Part shown: positions 8,954 through 17,770 of the stretch, in pieces
Numbering within the stretch: position 1 is the stretch's first letter
How the letters are laid out: the number at the start of each line of letters is the position of its first letter
Origin: Pedosphaera sp.
GTDB taxonomy: Bacteria; Verrucomicrobiota; Verrucomicrobiia; Limisphaerales; SIBH01
Reading direction: 5' to 3'
NCBI GenBank assembly: GCA_009695285.1
Contig: SIBH01000003.1
Coordinates: forward strand, 1-52,154
DNA: 52,154 nucleotides
Translations under genes and position numbers: made by a program
Notes under the pieces: generated by a model
The model's input: the letters and a program-made list of their open reading frames with translations, nothing else
Told to the model about the DNA's origin: nothing
Databases searched by the model: none

Positions 8954-9814
8954 ATGAAAACCAAATTGTTACTGTTGCTCTCCGGCCTGCTGGCCATCGG
9001 CTCCCTCGGCGAATCGCGCGCGGCCGAACTGGACAAGCCGTCGTCCGCGCTCGCCTGGCCCGGTGAAAAAATTGACACCTGGCGCGGTTACCGCCGGCAT
9101 GTGTTCCAGATCGACGGCCGCACCGCTTGGGTGGTCGAGCCGAAGCAGGCCGCGCCCGGCAATCCGTGGACGTGGTGCATGGAGTTTCCCGATGCGTTCA
9201 CGGAGCGGACGGGAGTGCCGAAACTGCTGGAGCAGGGCTTTCACCACGTTCACATCAGTGTCGGCAACACCTTTGGCGCGCCATCGGCGTTGAAGCATTT
9301 CGACGCGATGTATGAGTCGATCACCGCCCGGGGGTTGGCGAAAAAGGGCGCGCTCATCGGCATCAGCCGCGGCGGACTCTACGCCTACAACTGGGCCGCG
9401 TTGAATCTGGGGAAGGTGACGCTCATTTACGGCGACGCGCCGGTGTGTGATTTCAAAAGCTGGCCCGGCGGCAAGGGCAAGGGGAAGGGGAGCGGCGGAG
9501 ACTGGAACGCGCTGATCAAGCATTACGGTTTCAAGGATGAGGCCGAGGCGCTCGCCTACAAGCTGAACCCGGTGGACAATCTCGCCGCGCTGGCCAAGGC
9601 AAAAATTCCGCTGATCCACGTCGTGGGCGACGCCGATGACGTGGTGCCGGTGGCCGAGAACACCGCCCTCATCGAAAGCCGTTACAAGGAGTTGGGCGGG
9701 GAAGTGGTCGTGATTCACAAGCCCAAGGTCGGCCATCATCCGCACGGAGCCGACGACATCGCGCCGCTGGTGAAGTTCATTCAGGAGAAGACCGCGCAGG
9801 CGTTGAAGCCGTAA
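8954..9814 (+). CDS. Secreted alpha/beta hydrolase
   Basis: 286-residue alpha/beta-hydrolase-fold enzyme with an N-terminal signal peptide (MKTKLLLLLSGLLAIGSLG, cleavage near the ARA/AE at 22-25). The nucleophile elbow is GISRG (Ser138), the acid is probably in VGDADD (Asp226 or Asp228), and the histidine lies in KVGHHPHG (about 261-264). The order and spacing fit the family. The start at ATG 8954 was chosen because the signal peptide begins there; the open frame upstream runs through a repeat. The substrate is unknown. A lysine/glycine-rich surface loop (about 171-182) is unusual. A terminator follows. Confidence 0.88.
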   Translation: MKTKLLLLLSGLLAIGSLGESRAAELDKPSSALAWPGEKIDTWRGYRRHVFQIDGRTAWVVEPKQAAPGNPWTWCMEFPDAFTERTGVPKLLEQGFHHVHISVGNTFGAPSALKHFDAMYESITARGLAKKGALIGISRGGLYAYNWAALNLGKVTLIYGDAPVCDFKSWPGGKGKGKGSGGDWNALIKHYGFKDEAEALAYKLNPVDNLAALAKAKIPLIHVVGDADDVVPVAENTALIESRYKELGGEVVVIHKPKVGHHPHGADDIAPLVKFIQEKTAQALKP

Positions 9815-9856
9815 TGGCCCCCGGCACGGGAACCGGCCAGGTTACAATCCCGTGAC

Positions 9857-9884
9857 AACGCCCCTTTCGGGCGTTTTCTCTTTG
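9857..9884 (+). terminator. Rho-independent terminator after the hydrolase gene
   Basis: A 7-bp stem (AACGCCC at 9857-9863 with GGGCGTT at 9869-9875), a 5-base loop and a T-rich tail TTTTCTCTTT. It lies 43 bases after the stop codon of the hydrolase. Confidence 0.8.
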
Positions 9885-9918
9885 GAAAAAATTCCCCGCT
9901 CGTTACGGTGCTGGCGTC

Positions 9919-10863
9919 ATGCAGCCACAACGTCTTGCCGTCATTGATGTCGGCACCAACTCCACCAAGCTGCTCGTGGCGGAAGTCGCGGGCCGCCGGG
10001 TTCAGCCCGTGTGGGAGGAGAGCGAGCAGACGCGCCTGGGCCATGGCTTTTACGAAACCCACCGCCTTCAGCCCGAGGCCATTGCCCGGACCGCGCAGGC
10101 GGCGGCCACCCTCGTGGACCTGGCCCGCTCCCATCAGGTCGTCTCCACCCGCATCATCGCCACCAGCGCCGCGCGCGACGCGGTGAACGGGGACGAGTTG
10201 GTGGCCGCCATCCGGCGCAGTTCCGGCCTGCCGGTGGAAATCATTTCCGGCGACCAGGAGGCGGAGTGGGTTTATCAGGGCGTGATGTCCGACCCCGCGC
10301 TGGCCGGACAGCGGTTGCTCATCATGGATGTGGGCGGCGGCAGTACGGAATTCATTCTGGGCGAAGGCGAGCACCCGCACTATAGCCGGAGCTTTCCGCT
10401 CGGCAGCGTCCGCCTCCTCGACCGGCACCCCCCTTCCGATCCGCCGGCTCCGGACGAACTGCGCCAGTGCCGCGGATCGCTCAACGATTTCATCATCCGC
10501 GAAATTCATCCCGTGCTCGATCCCTTGCTCAACAACGGCCCCGCCCTGCCGCAGCTTGTCGGCACCGGCGGCGCGGCCACCATCCTGGCGCGCATGGAAA
10601 ACCAGCTTGATGATTTCGACCGCGAGCGGGTCGAGGCCGCGCGCCTGACGCTGGGCATGGTCACCGCCTGGACCGAGCGGCTCTGGAGCCTGCCGCTGGC
10701 GGAACGCCGGTGCATCGTCGGCCTGCCCAAGAAACGCGCGGACGTGATCCTGCCGGGCGTGGCCATCTACGAGGCGGTGATGCGGCAGTTCGGGGTGGGG
10801 GAGATGCGCGTCAGCACGCGCGGTCTGCGCTTCGCCGCGCTCATGCAGCCGGCGGCCGGCTGA
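9919..10863 (+). CDS. Ppx/GppA family exopolyphosphatase or pppGpp phosphatase
   Basis: 314-residue protein of the Ppx/GppA branch of the ASKHA (actin-like ATPase) superfamily. The phosphate-binding loops are visible as VIDVGTNSTKLLV near the N-terminus and MDVGGGSTEFILGE in the middle; ATSAARDA and LVGTGGAATILARM are further family motifs. It has only the two-domain phosphatase core and lacks the C-terminal HD-like extension of the 500-residue E. coli enzymes. It would release phosphate from polyphosphate or convert pppGpp to ppGpp in the cytoplasm; sequence does not decide which. It stands alone between a terminator and the promoter of the pgk operon. Confidence 0.92.
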   Translation: MQPQRLAVIDVGTNSTKLLVAEVAGRRVQPVWEESEQTRLGHGFYETHRLQPEAIARTAQAAATLVDLARSHQVVSTRIIATSAARDAVNGDELVAAIRRSSGLPVEIISGDQEAEWVYQGVMSDPALAGQRLLIMDVGGGSTEFILGEGEHPHYSRSFPLGSVRLLDRHPPSDPPAPDELRQCRGSLNDFIIREIHPVLDPLLNNGPALPQLVGTGGAATILARMENQLDDFDRERVEAARLTLGMVTAWTERLWSLPLAERRCIVGLPKKRADVILPGVAIYEAVMRQFGVGEMRVSTRGLRFAALMQPAAG

Positions 10864-10941
10864 ATCCGGGAGGCTGGCCCGGCCCGCCGCCGTTTTTTGG
10901 AAGCCAGCTAACCCTGCGTGTCGGTTCCGCGCTGTTTCCCT

Positions 10942-10969
10942 TTGACTCGACTCGGCGCTTCGTTATCCT
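10942..10969 (+). promoter_or_regulatory. Probable promoter of the pgk-tpiA-secG operon
   Basis: TTGACT (10942-10947) and TATCCT (10964-10969) are separated by 16 bases, a good sigma-70-type match. The -10 box ends only 12 bases before the pgk ATG, so the transcript would start a few bases before the gene, and no Shine-Dalgarno sequence is seen in the remaining leader. Confidence 0.5.
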
Positions 10970-10981
10970 CCGCCCCTTGTC

Positions 10982-12238
10982 ATGGTAAAACTGACTGTCA
11001 ACGATCTGAAAGTGCGCGGAAAACGGGTATTCGTCCGCGTGGATTACAACGTCCCGATGGAGGAAAAGGACGGCGTGATGGTCATCAACGACGCCACGCG
11101 CATCAAGGAAACTCTCCCCACCCTCGACCTGCTCATCAGCCAGGGCGCGAGGATCATTCTGGCCGCGCACCTCGGACGCCCTAAGGGCCAGCGCGAGCCT
11201 GCGATGTCCCTCCGCCCCGTCGCCGCGAAGCTCGCGGACATGATTCACCGGCCAGTGGCGTTCGTGGATGATTGCCTAGGCGAAAAAGTCGAGAAGACCG
11301 TCGGCCTGCTCAAGGACGGGGACATTCTGCTGCTGGAAAATGTCCGTTACTACAAGGAGGAGGAGGAGAACTGCCCCGTGTTCTCGGCCGACCTCGCCAA
11401 GCTCGCGGATGTCTATGTGAACGACGCTTTCGGAGCGGCCCATCGCGCGCACGCCAGCACGGTAGGCGTGGCGCGGGTCATCGCCCAGCGCGGCGGACAG
11501 TGCGCGGTGGGGCTGTTGATGGAGCGCGAATTGAAATTTCTCGGTGACGAACTGGACAAGCCCGCGCGGCCCTTCGTCGTCATTCTCGGCGGCGCGAAAG
11601 TTTCCGACAAGATCAAGGTCATCGACCGGCTGTTGGAAAAGGCGGACACCATCCTGATCGGCGGCGCGATGGCCTACACCTTCAAGCTGGCGCAGGGCCA
11701 TCAGACCGGAAAATCCCTCATCGAACCGGACCGCACCGGCCTAGCGCTGGCCGCCGTGGCCAAAGCCAAACAGCGCGGCGTGCAGTTCCTGCTGCCGACG
11801 GACAACGTCATCGCCACCCCGGTCGATTCCGGCCGGGTGAACAAGAAGGGGCGTCCGATTTACGACCTGCAAAACCCGCGCGTGAACACCGCCCTCGACA
11901 TCCCGGCGGACGCCGAGGGTTTCGATATCGGCCCCGCGACCGCGCAGCGCTACGCCGAAGTGATTCGCGGGGCGAAGACCATTCTCTGGAACGGCCCGAT
12001 GGGCATGTTCGAGGATAAACGCTTCGCCGAGGGCACGAACATCGTGGCCAAGGCCGTGGTGGACGCCACGCAGCAAAACGGCGCGAAGAGCATCATCGGC
12101 GGCGGCGACAGCGTGAAGGCGCTGCACCAGGCCGGCCTGGGCGAGCAGGTGACGTTCATGAGCACCGGCGGCGGTGCCAGCCTAGAATTTCTCGAAGGCA
12201 CGGAACTGCCGGGCGTCGCGGCCTTGGGTGACAAGTGA
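10982..12238 (+). CDS. pgk: Phosphoglycerate kinase
   Basis: 418-residue glycolytic enzyme that transfers phosphate between 1,3-bisphosphoglycerate and ADP in the cytoplasm. The N-terminal RVFVRVDYNVPM, the AHLGRPKG substrate loop, the hinge region LGGAKVSDKIKVID, the NGPMGMFE nucleotide site and the closing STGGGASLEFLEG are all present, and the length is normal. It is followed after 39 bases by tpiA, the common gene order pgk-tpiA-secG. Two leucines here use the rare CTA codon inside CCTAG contexts (11276 and 11740). Confidence 0.98.
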   Translation: MVKLTVNDLKVRGKRVFVRVDYNVPMEEKDGVMVINDATRIKETLPTLDLLISQGARIILAAHLGRPKGQREPAMSLRPVAAKLADMIHRPVAFVDDCLGEKVEKTVGLLKDGDILLLENVRYYKEEEENCPVFSADLAKLADVYVNDAFGAAHRAHASTVGVARVIAQRGGQCAVGLLMERELKFLGDELDKPARPFVVILGGAKVSDKIKVIDRLLEKADTILIGGAMAYTFKLAQGHQTGKSLIEPDRTGLALAAVAKAKQRGVQFLLPTDNVIATPVDSGRVNKKGRPIYDLQNPRVNTALDIPADAEGFDIGPATAQRYAEVIRGAKTILWNGPMGMFEDKRFAEGTNIVAKAVVDATQQNGAKSIIGGGDSVKALHQAGLGEQVTFMSTGGGASLEFLEGTELPGVAALGDK

Positions 12239-12277
12239 CCGGCCCCACTGAGAACTGAGCAATTTCCCCAAAACCAA

Positions 12278-13042
12278 ATGGACAAAGAACGCAAGCTGAT
12301 CATCGCCGGCAACTGGAAGATGAACAAAACCGTGGCCGAGGCCCTCGACCTCGTCGCCGACCTCAAGCGCGAATTGAAGGACGTGAAGGAGATCGACATC
12401 GTCGTCTGCCCGCCGTTCACCGCGCTGAGCGAGGTGTCCAAGGCGGTGCTCGACTCCAACCTCCGCCTCGGCGCGCAGAACATGAGCGAGCACCTGTCCG
12501 GCGCCTACACCGGCGAGATCGCCGCCGGGATGCTCAAGGAATTTTCCGCGCGCTACGTCATCCTCGGCCACAGCGAACGGCGCCAGTACCAGAAGGAGTC
12601 GGACGCGTTGATCGCGAAGAAGGCCCTCGCCGCTCACGGCGCGGCGCTCCGGCCGATTGTCTGCGTGGGCGAAACGCTCGCCGAACGCGAGGCCGGCCAG
12701 ATGGAAAATGTTTTGGACACACAGGTCCGCGGCAGCCTCGCCGGGTTGGGCGCGGAGCAGATGGTGGAAACCATTCTGGCCTACGAGCCGGTCTGGGCCA
12801 TCGGCACCGGCCGGACGGCGACGACCGCCCAGGCGCAGGAGGCGCACGCCTTCATCCGCGGGCTGCTCGTGAAGTTGTTTGACGAAACGGTTGCCCGCCG
12901 CGTCCGGATTCAATATGGTGGCAGCGTGAAGGCGTCGAACGCCCGTGAATTGATGAGCCAGCCGGACGTGGATGGCGCGCTCGTCGGCGGGGCCTCGCTG
13001 GAAGCCCGCAGCTTTGCCGACATTGTGAAGAACTCGATTTAA
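12278..13042 (+). CDS. tpiA: Triosephosphate isomerase
   Basis: 254-residue TIM-barrel enzyme interconverting dihydroxyacetone phosphate and glyceraldehyde 3-phosphate. Catalytic residues are in place: Lys in GNWKMNK, His in ILGHSERR, Glu in AYEPVWAIGTG, and the phosphate-binding YGGSVK near the end. No Shine-Dalgarno sequence is seen ahead of the ATG (upstream bases are CCCAAAACCAA). It is the second gene of the pgk-tpiA-secG unit; secG starts 11 bases after its stop. Confidence 0.98.
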   Translation: MDKERKLIIAGNWKMNKTVAEALDLVADLKRELKDVKEIDIVVCPPFTALSEVSKAVLDSNLRLGAQNMSEHLSGAYTGEIAAGMLKEFSARYVILGHSERRQYQKESDALIAKKALAAHGAALRPIVCVGETLAEREAGQMENVLDTQVRGSLAGLGAEQMVETILAYEPVWAIGTGRTATTAQAQEAHAFIRGLLVKLFDETVARRVRIQYGGSVKASNARELMSQPDVDGALVGGASLEARSFADIVKNSI

Positions 13043-13053
13043 CTGAAAAAATT

Positions 13054-13488
13054 ATGACTGGAATTATCATCGGCCTGCTGACGGCGGTTCTCGTGCTGGA
13101 CTGTCTTCTCCTCGTTTTGCTCGTGCTCATTCAACTCCCGAAAAAGGAGGCCGGCATGGGCCAGGCCTTCGGCGGCGGCGCGACCGACGCCCTCTTCGGT
13201 GCGGGCAGCGGCAACGCCCTCACCAAACTGACCAAGTACAGCGCCGGCATCTTCTTCATCCTCGCGATCCTGATTTCCATGCTCAACGGCTATCAGTCGC
13301 GGCAGAATCCCAACACCGAAAACCTGAAGAAACTCCTAGAGAAAACCCCCGCGGCCGTCACTCCCCCAGCCCCCGTCAAGACCCCGGAGACCCCGGCGAC
13401 CGTCCCCATCCCGACCAATCTCACCCTCCCCAAGCTGACCAACGCTGCCGCCCCGGCGGACACCAACAAACCGGCCACGCCCAAGTAA
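13054..13488 (+). CDS. secG: Preprotein translocase subunit SecG
   Basis: Small inner-membrane subunit of the SecYEG channel, 144 residues. There are two transmembrane segments (about 3-28 and 54-74) joined by the conserved loop KKEAGMGQAFGGGATDALFG, the family signature. After the second helix comes an unusually long tail of about 60 residues rich in Pro, Thr and Ala (PPAPVKTPETPATVPIPT), seen in many SecG proteins of this phylum and probably disordered. The context, after tpiA, is the classic one. The peptide-binding protein gene starts eight bases later, so it may be cotranscribed. Confidence 0.95.
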   Translation: MTGIIIGLLTAVLVLDCLLLVLLVLIQLPKKEAGMGQAFGGGATDALFGAGSGNALTKLTKYSAGIFFILAILISMLNGYQSRQNPNTENLKKLLEKTPAAVTPPAPVKTPETPATVPIPTNLTLPKLTNAAAPADTNKPATPK

Positions 13489-13495
13489 GCGCGCG

Positions 13496-15106
13496 ATGAA
13501 ATTTCCGATGAACGCCCTCTTTGCCGCAAAGAGGGCGTTTCATTTATTGGCGGCGACCGGCGCGCTCGCCCTCGCCGGCTGCGTCCCGCACGAACCCAAG
13601 GCCGACCTCACCATCATCAATGGCGCCGAACCGCAGTCGATTGATCCCGCCACCATCAGCGGCCAGCCGGACGGGCGGGTGGCCGGCGCGCTCTTCGAAG
13701 GCCTGACCCGCCTCGATCCCAAGACCGCCATTCCCGAACCCGGCCTCGCCGAGCGCTGGGAAATTTCTCCGGACGGCCGGACCTACGTCTTTCACCTGCG
13801 CTCGAACCTCGTCTGGTCCACCGGCGAACCCATCACTGCCGCCGATGTCATCTGGTCCTGGCGACGGGTGGTCGATCCCTTCACCGCGTCCGAATATGCC
13901 GGGCAAATGTTTTTCCTCCGCAACGCCGAGGACATCGCCACCGGCAAGATCAAGGACCTCACGAAGCTGGGCATTCACGCGCTCGATGCCCACACCCTGC
14001 GCGTCGATCTGGTCGCGCCCGCCACCTTCTTTCTCGACCTCTGCGCCTTTCGCACTCTGGCCATCCTGCCCCGCCAGACCATTGAAAAACACGGCGATCA
14101 ATGGCTGATGGCGCGCCCCCTGCCGACCAGCGGCGCCTACACCCTCGACTTCTGGCGCATCCGCGACAAAATTCGCGTCCGGAAAAATCCGCGCTACTGG
14201 GATGCCGCCAACACGCAGAGCGAGATCGTCGATTTTCTGCCGATCGACTCACAGGCCGCCGCCTTCAACCTCTACGAAACCGGCCAGGCCGACATCATCT
14301 GGGACAAGGGTCTCGTCCCAAACGAACTGCTCGACGTGCTGCGGAAACGGCGCGACGTGCATTTCTTCGACTACCTCGGCACCGAGTTCTACCGCTACAA
14401 CGTCACCAACCCGCCGTTCGCCGATGTGCGCGTGCGCAAGGCCCTCGCCCTGGCCGTGGACAAAAAACGGCTTGTGGAAAAAATCACCAAGGGCGGCGAG
14501 AAGATCGCCTCCAGCCTCACGCCCCCGGCCACGGCCCACTACCAGCCCCCGGACGGCCTCGGCCACGATCCGGTGCTTGCGCGCAAACTGCTCGCCGAGG
14601 CCGGTTATCCTGGCGGCCAGGGCTTTCGCGTCATCCGCTACCTGACCACCAATGCCAAGACCTCGGTCCAGATCGCGGTCGAGCTTCAGGAAATGTGGAA
14701 GCGCGAACTGGGCATCACCATCGAGATCGAGCAGAAGGAATGGAAGGTCTATCTCGCCGAGCAGAGTTCGCTGAACTACGACCTGAGCCGCAGCAGTTGG
14801 GTGGGCGACTACAACGACGCCAACACCTTTCTCGACATGTTCATGGCGAATAACGGCAACAATCGTACCGGCTGGATCAACCCCCGCTACGACGCTCTGC
14901 TGAATCAGGCCAACCAGCTTTCTGACGTGAAACGCCGCGCCGAAATTTTGCGCGAGGCGGAGGTGCTGCTCATCCGGGACGAGTTGCCCATCGTCCCGCT
15001 TTTTTTCCGGACGGGCGTGAACTTTTTCGACCCCGACAAGATCGAGGGAATTTATTTCAACCTGCTGGACGAGCATCCCATTGCCCCGATCCGCCGAAAG
15101 AAATGA
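13496..15106 (+). CDS. oppA: Oligopeptide ABC transporter, substrate-binding lipoprotein
   Basis: 536-residue periplasmic binding protein of the SBP_bac_5 family. The signal peptide ends in a lipobox LAGC, so the mature protein is lipid-anchored. Family motifs include EPQSIDPATISG near the N-terminus, then GLAERWEISPDGRTYVFHLR, and PFADVRVRKALALAVDKK. The length is close to E. coli OppA. It captures peptides for the permeases encoded directly downstream (four bases to the next ATG). A second in-frame ATG at 13508 could also serve as start. Di- or oligopeptide specificity cannot be decided from sequence. Confidence 0.93.
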   Translation: MKFPMNALFAAKRAFHLLAATGALALAGCVPHEPKADLTIINGAEPQSIDPATISGQPDGRVAGALFEGLTRLDPKTAIPEPGLAERWEISPDGRTYVFHLRSNLVWSTGEPITAADVIWSWRRVVDPFTASEYAGQMFFLRNAEDIATGKIKDLTKLGIHALDAHTLRVDLVAPATFFLDLCAFRTLAILPRQTIEKHGDQWLMARPLPTSGAYTLDFWRIRDKIRVRKNPRYWDAANTQSEIVDFLPIDSQAAAFNLYETGQADIIWDKGLVPNELLDVLRKRRDVHFFDYLGTEFYRYNVTNPPFADVRVRKALALAVDKKRLVEKITKGGEKIASSLTPPATAHYQPPDGLGHDPVLARKLLAEAGYPGGQGFRVIRYLTTNAKTSVQIAVELQEMWKRELGITIEIEQKEWKVYLAEQSSLNYDLSRSSWVGDYNDANTFLDMFMANNGNNRTGWINPRYDALLNQANQLSDVKRRAEILREAEVLLIRDELPIVPLFFRTGVNFFDPDKIEGIYFNLLDEHPIAPIRRKK

Positions 15107-15110
15107 CGCC

Positions 15111-16073
15111 ATGTATTTCCTGAAGCGACTCCTCTTTCTCATTCCGCTGCTGCTGGTCATCACCTTTCTGGCCTTCGCGCTGGTCAAGATCGCGCCCGGC
15201 AATCCGTTCGACTCGGAGCGCGCCAAGGCCTCGCCGGAAATCGAGCGCGCCCTCAAGGCCCGCTACCATCTGGACGAGCCGTTCCTCAAGCAGTACCTCC
15301 GCTATCTCGGCTTGTGCTGGGAAAAGGACGCGGCAGGCCGCTGGCATTGGGCCCAAGGCGGTCTGATCAAGGGCGACCTCGGGCTTTCCACCAAATATCG
15401 TAATCACACCGTCAACGACATTGTCCGGCAGGGCCTGCCCGTCTCGCTGACCCTGGGCCTGCTGGCCTTTCTGTTCGCGCAGGGCGTCGGCATTCCGTTT
15501 GGTTTTTTCACGGCGCTGCGGCGCGGGCAGTGGTCGGACTACGCGGGAAGTTTCTTCGCCGTGCTGGCGGTGTGCATCCCGGGATTCGTCGTGGCGCCGC
15601 TGCTCATCATGTTCTTCGCGATCAAATGGCGCATCTTCCCGGCGGCGCTTTGGGAAACCCCGTGGCACGCGATCCTGCCGTCCATCGCACTGGGACTGTA
15701 TTTCGCGGGGCGCATTTCCCGGTTGATGCGCGAGGGAATGTCCAACGTCCTGCACGAAGGCTTCATCACCACCGCGCGCGCGAAGGGCTGCAGCGAGATG
15801 GGGGTTGTCTTCAAGCACGCCCTGCGCATTGCCATCCTGCCGGTGGTTTCCTATTCCGGCCCGCTGCTGGCCGACCTGCTCACCGGCTCGTTCGTGGTGG
15901 AAAGCATTTTCAACATTCCCGGCATCGGCGTTTTCATGGTGAACAGTTCGCTGAACAAGGATCATCTCATGACCATGGGCCTGGTGTTGCTCTACGCCGT
16001 GCTGCTGCTGGTGATGAACCTGATCGTGGATTTCAGCTACACGCTCCTGGATCGGAGGGTGAAATATGAGTGA
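15111..16073 (+). CDS. oppB: Oligopeptide ABC transporter permease, OppB type
   Basis: 320-residue inner-membrane permease of the DppB/OppB family with six predicted transmembrane segments, beginning with FLKRLLFLIPLLLVITFLAF. The hallmark N-terminal stretch KIAPGNPFD and the EAA-loop region (ARAKGCSEMGVVFKHALR) that contacts the ATPase are present. The start is ATG 15111, four bases after the oppA stop. The end overlaps the next permease gene by eight bases (ATGAGTGA), indicating translational coupling. Confidence 0.94.
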   Translation: MYFLKRLLFLIPLLLVITFLAFALVKIAPGNPFDSERAKASPEIERALKARYHLDEPFLKQYLRYLGLCWEKDAAGRWHWAQGGLIKGDLGLSTKYRNHTVNDIVRQGLPVSLTLGLLAFLFAQGVGIPFGFFTALRRGQWSDYAGSFFAVLAVCIPGFVVAPLLIMFFAIKWRIFPAALWETPWHAILPSIALGLYFAGRISRLMREGMSNVLHEGFITTARAKGCSEMGVVFKHALRIAILPVVSYSGPLLADLLTGSFVVESIFNIPGIGVFMVNSSLNKDHLMTMGLVLLYAVLLLVMNLIVDFSYTLLDRRVKYE

Positions 16074-17052
16074 GCATCTCAGCCCCAACCAGAAGGCCTG
16101 GCTGCGCTTCAAGGCCAACAAGCCGGCCATGATCAGCCTCTGGTTCATCGTCGCCGTGGTGCTCCTCGTTCTCCTCTGGCCGGTCTTCTCCATGACCCGC
16201 TTCGCCGGAACCGTCAAACCCGCTCCGCCCGCAAAGGTGTTCCAGGGGCTGTTGCCGGCGGGGATGCTCCACGACCCGAACGCCGTTTCCGAGGCGCAAT
16301 TTCAACCACCGGGCCGCTCGCACTGGTGCGGCACCGATGTCCACGGGCACGACCTGCTGGCCCGAATTTGCTCCGGCGCGCGCATTTCGCTCCTCGTCGG
16401 ACTGGTCGGGGCGGGAGTGGCTCTGGTCATCGGCGTGGTGTGGGGTGCGGTGGCCGGCTACGTCGGCGGACGCTGGGACAGCATCATGATGCGCTTCGTC
16501 GATATTCTCTACACGCTGCCGTCGATTGTCTTCGTGATCGTGCTCATCACCACGCTGGACGATCTGGTCAAGAAATGGCTGGTCGGCTGGTTCGGCACCG
16601 AATCCGCGCGCTGGGCGCCGCTGCTCTTCCTCTTCGTCGGTCTCGGCGCCGTCTCCTGGCTGACCATGGCGCGGATCGTGCGCGGCCAGGTGTTGTCCCT
16701 GCGCACCCGGCAGTTCGTCGATGCCAGCCGCTCGCTGGGCGCGAATCACCTGAGGATTTTGCGCCACCACATTTTGCCGAACATCCTCGGCATCGTGATC
16801 GTGTATGTGACGCTCATCCTGCCCGCGATCATCCTCTACGAATCGTTCCTCAGTTACCTTGGTCTCGGCATCCAGCCGCCCATGGCCAGTTGGGGATCGC
16901 TCATCGCGGAAGGCGCGCAATCGCTGAATCCCGTCCGTGTTTACTGGTGGCTGCTGGTCTTCCCCGCCACCGCGCTCGTCAGCACCCTCCTCGCGCTGAA
17001 CTTCCTCGGCGACGGCCTGCGCGACGCCTTTGATCCGCGCGGGAAAACCTGA
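16066..17052 (+). CDS. oppC: Oligopeptide ABC transporter permease, OppC type
   Basis: 328-residue inner-membrane permease of the DppC/OppC family. It has the N-terminal transmembrane helix (MISLWFIVAVVLLVLLWPV), the periplasmic motif HWCGTDVHGHDLLARICSGAR, and an EAA loop (DASRSLGANHLRILRHHILPN). It pairs with the OppB-type permease whose end it overlaps. No ATPase gene follows; the next sequence is a pseudogene scar. The ATPases must therefore be encoded elsewhere or have been lost. Confidence 0.94.
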   Translation: MSEHLSPNQKAWLRFKANKPAMISLWFIVAVVLLVLLWPVFSMTRFAGTVKPAPPAKVFQGLLPAGMLHDPNAVSEAQFQPPGRSHWCGTDVHGHDLLARICSGARISLLVGLVGAGVALVIGVVWGAVAGYVGGRWDSIMMRFVDILYTLPSIVFVIVLITTLDDLVKKWLVGWFGTESARWAPLLFLFVGLGAVSWLTMARIVRGQVLSLRTRQFVDASRSLGANHLRILRHHILPNILGIVIVYVTLILPAIILYESFLSYLGLGIQPPMASWGSLIAEGAQSLNPVRVYWWLLVFPATALVSTLLALNFLGDGLRDAFDPRGKT

Positions 17053-17138
17053 CGTCCTCCAGCGCGGCACACATCTGTTGACGGGGCTGATAGTCTCGCC
17101 GCCAGGTTGAACAATTTTTTCTCCGAGCACTCTGAGGC

Positions 17139-17560
17139 GTGCTCCTGCTGACCGGCCTGCTCGCGTGGACGACGCTTTCACCAGCGGCGAAAATCACCCC
17201 GTAGCTGGCCGGGCCGTCCGAACCCGTCAAGGCCGGGCAGTCGCTCACCGTCTGGTTGCACAGGCTCAACCCCACACCGCAATCCGTCGTCCAGACAGTC
17301 CCGGCCGGCGTCGCCTGCCGACTGGCGAACGCCGGCCAGCGTTTCGAGAGCCGCCTCGAACTGCGCACCACCGCCGAGGCGGGCGAGGTGACGATTCCGC
17401 CGGGCGGCTTTGTCCGGCGCGAATAGGTGGTGACCGCGCCGGGCGCTCTGGCCGGGGTGGTCTGGCTGGATCTGCCGGGCGCGACTGCGAGCCGGATTTT
17501 GGTCGAGATCACTCCGGCGGAAACTCCCGCGGTGAAACCGGGGAGCGCGGGGAAGAAAAA
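17139..17560 (+). pseudogene. Gene fragment with two in-frame amber stops, possibly the N-terminal domain of a phospholipase A-like protein
   Basis: One plus-strand frame reads as a signal peptide (VLLLTGLLAWTTLSPAAK) followed by a beta-rich domain (EPVKAGQSLTVWLHRLNPT, then EVTIPPGGFVRRE and ALAGVVWLDLPGATAS). TAG codons interrupt it at 17202-17204 and 17424-17426, without any frame change. The pattern resembles the domain that precedes the catalytic part of some verrucomicrobial outer-membrane phospholipase A proteins; this identification is from memory and weak. The coding sense then fades near 17550, where a fragment of another gene begins on the opposite strand. No catalytic part follows. 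It is a remnant left beside the opp operon. Confidence 0.6.
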
Positions 17561-17737
17561 TTCTTTCGCCGCCATCTGGCACATGGCCCTGGCCAGCGTT
17601 CCCCAGTCCCGGCTGTGAAAGCCGAAGGTCTCGAAGAGCTCGGCTTTGCCATTGTTGTCGGGGTGGGCAGCGTTGAGCAGATAGTCATCGATTTTCTCAG
17701 GTTGCACCAAGACTCGTTCTGCGTTCGGAAGTTTCAC
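17561..17737 (-). pseudogene. Truncated DUF6883-like gene
   Basis: From ATG 17737 the minus strand encodes about 59 residues that look like the first half of the small DUF6883 family (MKLPNAERVLVQPEKIDDYL, then AAHPDNNGKAELFETFGF). Family members are usually about 110 residues. After about AAKE the frame stays open for 190 more codons, but those residues are the antisense of the fragment on the other strand and show no family likeness. So the gene is cut and joined to foreign sequence. It lies just ahead of the trpE stop codon, on the same strand. DUF6883 has no known function. Confidence 0.65.
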
Positions 17738-17770
17738 GCGATGAAAGTTTGAGCCTCGTGACCTCGGCGG

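Noticed and set aside
16979-17737. 252-residue minus-strand protein
   Set aside because: Only its first 59 residues look like a protein family (DUF6883). The rest is antisense to a pseudogene fragment and to the end of oppC.
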